From positions 1,488,001 to 1,552,000 of the forward strand of contig NZ_CP095397.1 in assembly GCF_023008545.1 (NCBI RefSeq): a stretch of DNA of 64,000 nucleotides. The letters are read 5' to 3'. The notes below the pieces were generated by a model. The model made no database searches. It saw nothing but the letters and a program-made list of their open reading frames with translations, and had not been told where the DNA came from. Of the stretch, positions 8,082 to 15,222 are shown piece by piece. The first letter of the stretch is position 1. Each line of letters opens with the position of its first letter. The position numbers and the translations under genes were made by a program. This stretch comes from Natribaculum luteum (lineage in GTDB: Archaea; Halobacteriota; Halobacteria; Halobacteriales; Natrialbaceae).

Positions 8082-8157
8082 ATTCTGCGGCGAACGGACG
8101 TGAGGAGCGAATCTGGGAGCAACTTCGCTGCGACCGTGGTTCGAATCCCATCGTGCC
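8067..8157 (+). repeat. tRNA-Arg tail repeat: displaced downstream hairpin unit
   Basis: Read in the tRNA direction, the unit has: an acceptor-end copy (8067-8080); a spacer TTCTGCGGCGAAC; a partial inverted T-arm GCGAATC; a core GGGAGCAACTTCGCTGCGACCG; and another T-arm/acceptor copy (20 bases, 8138-8157, identical to tRNA 5920-5939). The 34 bases 8115-8148 differ at one position from the minus strand of 62097-62130 at the CAT tRNA locus. No coding potential is apparent. Confidence 0.7.
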
Positions 8158-8457
8158 GCCGTAGCTTCTCGTGGTACCGCCGATAGACCGTCCAGCTTCC
8201 GGCTGTCGGCGTGCTCGAGCATCGTCCTCTCGAACTCGACGGGCGTGCTGTTGCCGAACGTCGCGTCGTGCCAACTCGAGCGGTACGCGTCTCCCGACCG
8301 ACCCATCTCGAGTGTGATTCCCGACGACGCGGCACTCGTCGCCTCGAGGTCACTCGAGGTGACTGTCACGTGGTCCGTGACTTCGTCCTCGAGCGTCGCC
8401 GCAGGCGGGGAAATGCTAATATGTTACCGTACGATACGTTAACACAGGTAGTCTCCG
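8158..8457. other. Gap of 300 bases; possible minus-strand gene fragment
   Basis: The only candidate is a minus-strand frame (about 8369-8170) reading VTSSDLEATSAASSGITLEMGRS. Its residue composition looks protein-like, but it runs without a stop into the tRNA-tail repeat. I do not recognise a family. AT-rich sequence (GCTAATATGTTACC, about 8415-8428) may be the promoter of the small gene at 8458. Confidence 0.25.
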
Positions 8458-8712
8458 ATGAATGCAACAGCGAGTCTCGACGTCGCGGTAGCGCTTGCAC
8501 AACAGGGTCCGAAACTGATCGTGACGCTCGTCGCCGGATTCATGCTGTTGCTTTCGGTCGCGTTTCTGGTGTTCGTCGCGATCGGGCCGTACCTCTCGCC
8601 GAAGTGGGCCGCCGAGTTCGACAGTGGAAACGGTGAAAGCCAGTACGGCTACGAGACAGATGGGATCGACGACCAGAGTGAGTCGTCGGAGCCGGACGCC
8701 GACCCGCAGTAG
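8458..8712 (+). CDS. Small single-span membrane protein
   Basis: This 84-residue protein has one strong membrane segment (LIVTLVAGFMLLLSVAFLVFVAIG, about 20-43) followed by YLSPKWAAEFD and a Ser/Asp/Glu-rich tail. Proteins of this size and layout are common, uncharacterised haloarchaeal genes. The tail-to-tail gap to the aminopeptidase is five bases. Function is unknown. Confidence 0.65.
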   Translation: MNATASLDVAVALAQQGPKLIVTLVAGFMLLLSVAFLVFVAIGPYLSPKWAAEFDSGNGESQYGYETDGIDDQSESSEPDADPQ

Positions 8713-8717
8713 AACTG

Positions 8718-9800
8718 CTACTCTTCGAAGACGAACGTTCCGTCCTCCTGGACGCGCTCGCCGTCTACCTCGATGAACGAATTCTCGCTCATGTCGACGA
8801 TCATATCGACGTGGACGGCGCTTTCGTTCTGCTCGTTGCCCTCACCGACGGTGTCGTCGTAGGCGCGGCCGACCGCCATGTGGACGGTGTCGCCCATCTT
8901 CTCGTCGAACAGCATGTTGTACGTGAACTGGTCGATGTCGCGGTTCATCCCGATGCCGAGTTCACCGAGTCGGCGCGCGCCGTCGTCGGTCTCGAGCACC
9001 TCGGTCAGGAGGTCTTCGTTTTTCGCCGCCGAGTGAGAGACGACTTCGCCGCCCTCGAACTCGAGGTAGACGTCGGTGATCTCCCGGCCCTGGTGGTACA
9101 GCGGCATGTCGAACAGGACCTCGCCCTCGACGCTGTCGGGGACGGGTGCGGTGAAGACCTCGCCACCGGGCAGGTTGTGTTCGCCGTGGTCGTTGATCGT
9201 CGGGTTGCCCGCGATCGACATCGTCACGTCGGTCGTGTCGCCGCTTTTGATGCGGATCTCGTCGGCGTCGTCCATGATCTCGACCATGTTCGCCTGGTGT
9301 TCGCGCTGGGCTTCCCAGTCTTTGTTGACGGCGTCCCAGACGAAGCTCTCGTAGGCTTCGGTGCTCATTTCGGCGAGCTGGGCGTTCGCTGGCGCGGGGA
9401 ACTGCGTGAGACACCACCGCGTCGAGAGCCGTTCCTCGAGGATGGGTCGGTGGGCCTGCTGGTAGGCGGCGCTGATCTCGGGGGCGACGTCGCTGGTCTG
9501 GGTGACGTTGTCGCTCGCCCGGATGGCGATGTAGACGTCCGTGTTCTCGATCAGCGCGAGTTCGTGTTCGGGCGTCTCGAACTCGCCGTCGGACGCGTGG
9601 AGGAACGCCCGTTGCTGACGTTTGCCCGTCCGCTGGCTCGTGGAGACGGGGTTCGCTCCGTAATCGCCGATCACCTCGTGGAGGGCGACGACGAGGTCCT
9701 CGGCGACGGGGTGGGCGTCGACGACGACGTTGTCGCCTTCCTGGAGGTCGACCGAGTGGTTCGCGATGATCTCTGCGTGCTCGCGGATGCGCGGGTCCAT
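8718..9800 (-). CDS. M29-family aminopeptidase (first copy)
   Basis: This 360-residue protein begins MDPRIREHAEIIANHSVDLQ and ends in an acidic tail. It matches the thermophilic metallo-aminopeptidase (M29/AmpS) family. Conserved elements include GGEVFTAPVPDSVEG, LGELGIGMNRDIDQ, NMLFDEKMGDTVHMAVGRAYDD and HVDMIVDM, which carry the Glu, His and Asp metal ligands. It is cytoplasmic, with no signal peptide. A paralogue with the same motifs lies at 58170-59267, so the genome keeps at least two copies. The natural substrate is not predictable. Confidence 0.9.
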   Translation of the reverse strand: MDPRIREHAEIIANHSVDLQEGDNVVVDAHPVAEDLVVALHEVIGDYGANPVSTSQRTGKRQQRAFLHASDGEFETPEHELALIENTDVYIAIRASDNVTQTSDVAPEISAAYQQAHRPILEERLSTRWCLTQFPAPANAQLAEMSTEAYESFVWDAVNKDWEAQREHQANMVEIMDDADEIRIKSGDTTDVTMSIAGNPTINDHGEHNLPGGEVFTAPVPDSVEGEVLFDMPLYHQGREITDVYLEFEGGEVVSHSAAKNEDLLTEVLETDDGARRLGELGIGMNRDIDQFTYNMLFDEKMGDTVHMAVGRAYDDTVGEGNEQNESAVHVDMIVDMSENSFIEVDGERVQEDGTFVFEE

Positions 9801-9839
9801 GTACCACAGGTATTCGAGAGATCAAAAACCCTTTTCGAA

Positions 9840-10020
9840 TCGAAATCCAGGATCGGTGTCTGGTGCCGCCACTGATACCGGGAAGCCGCTGTCGGACAGT
9901 AAGGAAGACCCCGAGGTAGATCGACGCCAGCGCACAGGCGACGCCAGTTCCGAACGCGAGCGTGTACGGCGACTTGAGGACGAACTCCCGCCGCAACCAC
10001 CGTCTCGAGTGGTCGTTCAT
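9840..10020 (-). pseudogene. Short membrane-protein ORF, probably truncated
   Basis: From ATG 10020 the minus strand reads MNDHSRRWLRREFVLKSPYT followed by a clear membrane segment LAFGTGVACALASIYLGVFL. After about 45 residues the sequence stops looking like protein, yet the frame stays open into the aminopeptidase gene. This suggests a small membrane gene whose 3' end was lost or frameshifted. The remaining bases of the 9801-10105 gap hold the start regions of the two flanking genes. Confidence 0.35.
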
Positions 10021-10105
10021 GTCCGCCGATAGCCGGCGAGCGTCCGTCGGGAAATCCCCGAAACCTATCGTAGTTTTATGTGTCGACCGATTCTTTCGTC
10101 GATCG

Positions 10106-10750
10106 ATGAAATCCGCGCGCGTCTCGATCGGACACGACGTGGCGGCGCTGTCGTCGATACACGCGGGAATCTGTTCGTCGCCGGATATCGACCGGGAAAT
10201 CGTCCTCGGCGGCCAGACGGTCGACGGCGTCGAAACGATCACTTCGTTCGTCTACGGCGACGTCGCAGCGTACGAGGACCTGCTGGAGGGCCGCGAGGCG
10301 GTCCGGGAGTACGACGTGACCGAGACGACCGACGGGTTCTTCCTGTATCTCCGCCGGGAACTCGGCTCCAGGGAGCGGTCATTGCTGGACGCGCTTGCAG
10401 GGGACACCGTGGTCGTCGTCCCGCCGATCGAGGTCCGCTCGGACCGGACGATCCGGCTGACGATCGTCGGCCACCCGACGGATCTCGCGAGCGTGCTCGA
10501 GAACGTTCCCGACGGCGTGACGGTCGACGTGCTGTGGGTGAGCGACAGCGCGTCGGTTGCCGAGACGCCGGCCTCCGACCGGCAGCGGACGGCGCTCCGG
10601 GCCGCCTGGGACGTCGGCTACTACGACGTTCCCCGCCGAAACGGCATCGAGGCGGTCGCGGACGAACTCGACTGTGCGGTCTCGACAGCGTCCGAACTCC
10701 TCCGACGGGCGGAGGCCAACGTGGTCGGCCGGGCACTCGATCGCCAGTGA
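10106..10750 (+). CDS. Bat-type (HTH_10) transcription regulator
   Basis: The start is set at MKSARVSIGHDVAALSSI (ATG 10106), since the upstream extension looks non-coding. The protein has 214 residues. The C-terminal ~50 residues (TALRAAWDVGYYDVPRRNGIEAVADELDCAVSTASELLRRAE, about 162-203) carry the GYY-x-x-P-R and the L-x-x-S-T-x-x-x-L-L-R-R-A-E signature of the bacterio-opsin-activator HTH domain. The N-terminal part is the mixed alpha/beta sensor-like region seen in this family. The regulated genes are unknown. Confidence 0.85.
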   Translation: MKSARVSIGHDVAALSSIHAGICSSPDIDREIVLGGQTVDGVETITSFVYGDVAAYEDLLEGREAVREYDVTETTDGFFLYLRRELGSRERSLLDALAGDTVVVVPPIEVRSDRTIRLTIVGHPTDLASVLENVPDGVTVDVLWVSDSASVAETPASDRQRTALRAAWDVGYYDVPRRNGIEAVADELDCAVSTASELLRRAEANVVGRALDRQ

Positions 10751-10765
10751 TCGAACTCGAGTCGA

Positions 10766-11476
10766 CTACTCCTCCGGCGAGACCGACTTGCGACAGTGGA
10801 CGGTATACGCCGTTCCCGCCGCGTACGTCTCGCCGACCGTACACTCCGTGAAGACGGCACGGAGCGACGCGAGGACGTCGCCGTCGGGGTTCCAGTTCGC
10901 GTACCAGCGGAGGAACCATCGGAGAAACGGGTTTGCGATCCGCGCGGGACCCTCCGGGACGGGACGGAGGTCGAACACGACGAACGATTTGCCAGACTCG
11001 AGGTGACGGTGAACGTTCCCCACCGCCGCCCGGACGTCCGGCATGATACTCATCGAGAGCGTCGCGACGGCCGCGTCGAACGATCCCTCGATGTCGACTC
11101 TCGTCGCATCGGCGCAGTGAACTTCGACGTTGTCCCACCCGTGTCGCTCGATCCGGTCGCGAGCCTTCGCGACCATCTCGGGGCTGTAATCGATGGCGAC
11201 GAGTCGCCCCGTCTCGCCGATCGCCTCGCGTACGAGCGCGAAGTTGACGCCCGGACCACAGCCGATCTCCAGGACGCGATCGCCGGACTCGAGCCCCAGT
11301 CGATCGATCGCCGCCTCCCGTATCGGTTCGAAGTCGCGCTCGCTCATCGTGTACCAGTCACTCCAGCGGTTCCACATCGTCCGACTGCGCTCGAGGTGCC
11401 TCTCGTACCCCGGGTCGGTCGGGTCAGGGGTGGCCGACTCCGTTGCGTCTCCAGGCTGCTTCGATTCGGCGTTCAC
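10766..11476 (-). CDS. Class I SAM-dependent methyltransferase
   Basis: This 236-residue protein has motif I VLEIGCGPGVNFAL (about 69-82), an acidic residue ending strand 2 (LVAIDYSPEMV) and motif IV-like FDAAVATLSMSIMPD. This order fits ubiquinone/menaquinone-like (UbiE-type) small-molecule methyltransferases. The N-terminus is Asp/Glu/Pro-rich and disordered. The substrate is unknown. The gene is convergent with the HTH regulator, 15 bases apart. Confidence 0.85.
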   Translation of the reverse strand: MNAESKQPGDATESATPDPTDPGYERHLERSRTMWNRWSDWYTMSERDFEPIREAAIDRLGLESGDRVLEIGCGPGVNFALVREAIGETGRLVAIDYSPEMVAKARDRIERHGWDNVEVHCADATRVDIEGSFDAAVATLSMSIMPDVRAAVGNVHRHLESGKSFVVFDLRPVPEGPARIANPFLRWFLRWYANWNPDGDVLASLRAVFTECTVGETYAAGTAYTVHCRKSVSPEE

Positions 11477-11641
11477 ACTCGTGGATTGGCGTTGGAGCGA
11501 CGAAGGCCTACCTCCGATAGGTATCGCCTCTTTATATACTGGCGATCGGGACGCCTGAACGGACGGGAATCCGATTCGAGTCCTACCGCCTCCGACCGCC
11601 AGGGCGTCGCCTATTTCTGCTCGCGCCCCTCATCTCGAGTC

Positions 11642-12661
11642 ATGATCGACCTGCGTTCGGACACGGTCACGAAACCAGACGAGGAGATGCGCGAGGTAGC
11701 ACGCGACGCCGCGGTCGGCGACGACGTCTACGGCGAGGATCCGACGGTGAACGAACTCGAGGCCCGCGCCGCCGACCTCGTGGGCAAGGAAGCCGCGCTG
11801 TACGTTCCCACCGGGACGATGGGCAACCAGGTCGCCGCCCGCGTCCACACGGAGCACGGCCAGGAGGTGCTCGCGGATCGGCAGAGCCACGTCGTCAAGT
11901 ACGAACTCGGTGGCCTCGCCCAGCACTCGGGACTGCAGGTGCGGATGCTCGACGCCGATCCGAACGGGGTTCCGACGCCCGAACAGGTCGCCGACGGCTA
12001 CGTCGCCGAAGACGTCCACCGGCCTGGCACCGGGCTGCTCTGTCTCGAGAACACCCACAACGCCCGTGGCGGCCGCGCGATTCCATCGGGGGAGATCGCG
12101 GCTGCAGCCGAGGCGGCCCACGACCACGGCGTGCCGGTCCACCTCGACGGCGCGCGGGTGTTCAACGCCGCGGTCGCCCTCGACGTTCCCGTCACCGACA
12201 TCACGGAGCCGGTCGATTCGGTCATGTTCTGTCTCTCGAAGGGCCTTGGCGCGCCCGTCGGATCGATGCTCGCGGGCAGCGAGGAGTTCGTCGAGCGCGC
12301 CCGCCGGACCCGCAAACTGTTCGGCGGCGGCATGCGCCAGGTCGGCGTGATCGCCGGCCCCGGCCTGCGTGCCCTCGAGAACGTCGACGACCTCGCGACC
12401 GACCACGAGAACGCGCGCGTCCTCGCCGACGGCCTCGATTCGGTCGCGGGACTCTCGGTGGCAGAACCGGAGACGAACATCGTCCTCGCCGACGTCGCGG
12501 AAACAGGCCTCGACGCGGCGGCTGTCATCGACCGCCTTCGAGACCACGAGGTGCTTGCCACGCAGTTTGGGCCGACGACGGTCCGGTTTTGCACCCACCG
12601 CGACGTCGACCGCGAGGACGTCGAGACCGCTGTCGACCGCGTCGCGACGGCACTCGAGTAG
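11642..12661 (+). CDS. Threonine aldolase family PLP enzyme
   Basis: The start is at MIDLRSDTVTKP (ATG 11642), which matches the family's invariant N-terminus; the open frame further upstream is spurious. The 339-residue fold-type I enzyme has the PLP lysine in CLSKGLGAPVGS (Lys200), ENTHN near residue 139 and HLDGARVFNAA near 168. This is typical of low-specificity L-threonine aldolases, which cleave threonine or allo-threonine to glycine and acetaldehyde. Specificity cannot be read from sequence. Confidence 0.92.
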   Translation: MIDLRSDTVTKPDEEMREVARDAAVGDDVYGEDPTVNELEARAADLVGKEAALYVPTGTMGNQVAARVHTEHGQEVLADRQSHVVKYELGGLAQHSGLQVRMLDADPNGVPTPEQVADGYVAEDVHRPGTGLLCLENTHNARGGRAIPSGEIAAAAEAAHDHGVPVHLDGARVFNAAVALDVPVTDITEPVDSVMFCLSKGLGAPVGSMLAGSEEFVERARRTRKLFGGGMRQVGVIAGPGLRALENVDDLATDHENARVLADGLDSVAGLSVAEPETNIVLADVAETGLDAAAVIDRLRDHEVLATQFGPTTVRFCTHRDVDREDVETAVDRVATALE

Positions 12662-12667
12662 TCTGCG

Positions 12668-12796
12668 CTACCGGCCCATCCCTTCGCGGAACTCGAGGAT
12701 CGTCCGGCGAAGGAGGAGGTACGAGAAGAAAACGAGCGAGAGCAGGATGACGACGACCGCGATGATGACGGGGTCGTCGGGGATGAATCCCAGCAT
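12668..12796 (-). CDS. 42-residue single-span membrane protein
   Basis: This small gene runs from ATG 12796 to TAG 12668. It reads MLGFIPDDPVIIAVVVILLS and continues into a Leu/Phe-rich membrane helix, then a charged end RRTILEFREGMGR. One strong transmembrane segment with positive charges after it suggests an inserted peptide. The codon use (GTC, CTC, ATC, CGG) is that of genuine local genes. It sits seven bases from the convergent aldolase gene. No function is known to me. Confidence 0.6.
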   Translation of the reverse strand: MLGFIPDDPVIIAVVVILLSLVFFSYLLLRRTILEFREGMGR

Positions 12797-12874
12797 AGCA
12801 GACGTGTACACGACAGGAGGGCAAAACCGTTTCGACGGGCCGTCTCGATCACGGCCCCCGCCGTCGGTCGTTCT

Positions 12875-12896
12875 AGCTAAAATCGACTTTTTAGCT
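12875..12896. repeat. AT-rich perfect inverted repeat
   Basis: AGCTAAAA (12875-12882) and TTTTAGCT (12889-12896) form a perfect 8-bp palindrome with a 6-base spacer, in otherwise GC-rich DNA. It lies about 80 bases upstream of the small membrane gene on the minus strand. It could be an operator or a terminator. The remaining gap to 13119 shows nothing else. Confidence 0.35.
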
Positions 12897-13119
12897 TGCG
12901 GTGACTATTTTCCGAGCCGACACGTAGGTTCAGATGCGCCCCGAACTTCGGCCCTCTCCGACGCGTGGCCGGCGACAACCGGGGCGAAACTGCTGCCATC
13001 CCCCGGTCCCGATCGCTGCCAGCCCCCACCCCGATCGCGTTCGGGACCGCTCCTGATCGTCCCCCTGATCGTGCCTCTCACAGGCCGGTCGGCTGGAAGC
13101 CACTCGACTGCTCGACCGG

Positions 13120-13629
13120 TCACGATTTTCGCTCGAACGTCTCGATGACCGTTCCATCTGGTTCGCACAGCCTCCCCTCGAGGCCGCCCTCTGTCGACTC
13201 GAGCGTCGCGAACCCCGGCCTGTTTCCGCGCGGCTGGGCGTGGCTGCCCGGGTTGAGCAACAGGACGTCTTCGGTCTCTGCCACCGTCGGGCGGTGGCTG
13301 TGTCCGGAGACGACCACGTCGGCGTCTCGCGATCGACCGAACATCGCCAGGCCCACCTCGCCGCCGTCGCGTCGGTGAGTGACGGCGACCCGAATCCCCG
13401 ACTCCTCGACGATCCGGTCGGTCGGCAACCGGTCTCGAACCGCCGGCTCGTCGGCGTTGCCGTAGACGGCGTACAGCACCGAACACTCCTCGAGGAACGC
13501 CTCGAGTGCGCGCTCGGTCGTGAAGTCGCCCGCGTGGATCACGGCATCAGCCTCGCGTGCCGCGGCGAGCGCCTCGCCCTCGAGTTCGTGTCCGCGGTGG
13601 CTGTGCGTGTCGGAGAAGATCGCGATCAT
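13120..13629 (-). CDS. YfcE/MJ0936-type metallophosphoesterase
   Basis: The start is at MIAIFSDTHSHRGHELEG (ATG 13629). The 169-residue protein shows the calcineurin-like metal motifs: DTH (7-9), HAGDF near residue 32, YGNAD near 57 and VSGHSHRP near 108, followed by NPGS. This set is characteristic of small Mn/Ni-dependent phosphodiesterases. The longer open frame upstream on this strand crosses the CDF gene and is not coding. Its physiological substrate is unknown. Confidence 0.92.
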   Translation of the reverse strand: MIAIFSDTHSHRGHELEGEALAAAREADAVIHAGDFTTERALEAFLEECSVLYAVYGNADEPAVRDRLPTDRIVEESGIRVAVTHRRDGGEVGLAMFGRSRDADVVVSGHSHRPTVAETEDVLLLNPGSHAQPRGNRPGFATLESTEGGLEGRLCEPDGTVIETFERKS

Positions 13630-13716
13630 GGCTCCGGCTACGGCGACCTGGATGAGGATTCTTTCGTCTTCCGTTTCATCCAGTTTTAATTGATAATCGA
13701 TCGTACGTGTACCGAG

Positions 13717-14667
13717 ATGGCAAGTAGCAAGTCGGTCGTACTCGCCGCACTGGTCGCGAACGGAGCGATCGCCGTCCTGAAGTTCGCCGGGTTCCTGCTG
13801 ACCGGCAGCGCGGCGATGCTGTCGGAGACGTACCACTCGATCTCGGACACGGGAAACCAGGTCTTCCTGCTGATCGGCATCCGGTTCGGCGCGCGCGATC
13901 CGACCCGGGCACACCCGTTCGGCTACGGCAAGGCACAGTTTTTCTACAGTTTCCTCGTCAGCGTGTTGCTCTTTGGCATCGCTGGCTGGGAGAGTCTCAC
14001 ACACGGGTACTCGGTGCTTGCCCACGGCGAGGCCCACGTCTCGAGCAGTCAGACGCCGCCGCTTCCGCTCGTCGGCGCGGTCGATGGCGTCTACGTCAAC
14101 TACGCGGTCTTGCTCGGTGCGATCGGCTTCGAGTCCTACGCGTTCGCGAAGGCGTACGAGGCGATCCGTCTCCAGATGGACGAACACGGCTGGGAGAGCT
14201 TTCGCGAGGCGTTCCGGAAGACGACCGACGTGACGACGCTGACGGCACTCACGGAGGACACAATCGCACTCGCCGGCGCCGGCATCGCGCTGTTTGGCGT
14301 CTACCTCACGCGGCAGACGGGTGATCCGGTCTACGACGCGACGGCCGCGGTGCTCATCGGCCTGTTGCTCATGGGCTTTGCACTCGCGCTGGCGTGGGAG
14401 AACAAGCGACTCCTGCTGGGTGAGAGTCTCATCGCGCCCGAGGAGGCGGAGCTTCGTGAACTCGTCGCCGAGAGCGACGGCGTAGACGACGTCGTCGACT
14501 TTCGTACAGTCTACTTCGGCCCCGAACAGCTCCTCGTGACGGCCGACGTCGCGTTCGACCCGGACCTCGAGACGGAAACACTCGAGCGCACCGTCGACGC
14601 CATCGAAGACGCGCTGCGCGCTCACAACTCCCAGATCGAGAAAGTGTACGTCGAACCGGAGGAGTGA
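13717..14667 (+). CDS. Cation diffusion facilitator (CDF) transporter
   Basis: The start is at MASSKSVVLAALVANG (ATG 13717). The 316-residue protein has about six membrane spans. Likely metal-site residues are in ETYHSISDTGNQ (TM2; H-x-x-x-D) and ALTEDTIALAG (TM5). A ferredoxin-like cytoplasmic domain (about 240-316) ends the protein. CDF proteins exchange divalent metals (Zn, Fe, Mn, Cd) for protons to export metal from the cell. The H-x-x-x-D rather than D-x-x-x-D pattern in TM2 is often linked to zinc (family knowledge). The metal is unproven here. Confidence 0.9.
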   Translation: MASSKSVVLAALVANGAIAVLKFAGFLLTGSAAMLSETYHSISDTGNQVFLLIGIRFGARDPTRAHPFGYGKAQFFYSFLVSVLLFGIAGWESLTHGYSVLAHGEAHVSSSQTPPLPLVGAVDGVYVNYAVLLGAIGFESYAFAKAYEAIRLQMDEHGWESFREAFRKTTDVTTLTALTEDTIALAGAGIALFGVYLTRQTGDPVYDATAAVLIGLLLMGFALALAWENKRLLLGESLIAPEEAELRELVAESDGVDDVVDFRTVYFGPEQLLVTADVAFDPDLETETLERTVDAIEDALRAHNSQIEKVYVEPEE

Positions 14668-14702
14668 CCGACGGATCGTCGAACCGGACACCCGCCTGAG
14701 TC

Positions 14703-15116
14703 CTACAGACCGTCGTTTTCGACGTTGACCGCGACGAACGTCTGTCCCGGTGGCCGTTCCGTCGTCGTCGCCGACACCGTCGTCTCCTCGAGGTCGACCG
14801 CCGAGTCGAGCACCACTCGCTCGCTTTCGGTCTCGACGGCCACCGCGACGTCCGTCGGGCTGGCACCCGGCGGCAGTTCCGAGGGATCGTACTCGAGGAC
14901 GACCCGGAGGGCGTCCAGCCCCGTCACGTCGTCCAGTCCGACCAGGTCGACGGGATCGGTGAGCGCGTCGGCGGGGGTCTCGAGGTCGCTCGCGACGAGG
15001 TCGAACTCGTCTGGGACGCCCGCGGCGACGATCGACGCGCTGGCTCCCGCTCCCTCCGTCTCTCGCTCGAGCAGGGCGTTTTCGACGTCCGCTGGATCGT
15101 AGCCTGGAATCGCCAT
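14703..15116 (-). CDS. Conserved haloarchaeal hypothetical protein
   Basis: This is a 137-residue acidic protein with start MAIPGYDPADVENAL (ATG 15116); the upstream ATG at 15125 adds three residues. It has a short N-terminal helix and then alternating strand/turn segments rich in Val, Asp and Thr (RVVLDSAVDLEETTVSATTTERPPG). No membrane segment, Cys or catalytic motif is seen, and I do not recognise the family. It faces the helicase gene divergently, with about 105 bases between them. Confidence 0.6.
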   Translation of the reverse strand: MAIPGYDPADVENALLERETEGAGASASIVAAGVPDEFDLVASDLETPADALTDPVDLVGLDDVTGLDALRVVLEYDPSELPPGASPTDVAVAVETESERVVLDSAVDLEETTVSATTTERPPGQTFVAVNVENDGL

Positions 15117-15222
15117 AGTCGACACGCCAACGTCGAGGCACGTAGCTGTACCCCCGGCTATCGACTGCCGTGGTCCCGTGTGAGACGAACGCTTTTATCG
15201 GAGCAGGAACCAATCACTCGGT

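Noticed and set aside
8170-8369. Minus-strand frame with plausible composition (VTSSDLEATSAASS).
   Set aside because: No start, family or stop distinct from the tRNA tail; listed only as a gap note.
10796-11641. N-terminal extension of the threonine aldolase frame.
   Set aside because: It is antisense to the methyltransferase gene, and the aldolase family begins at MIDLRSDTV.
13120-15213. A 697-residue minus-strand frame.
   Set aside because: It crosses the CDF transporter in antisense; only the last 169 codons (phosphoesterase) have family motifs.
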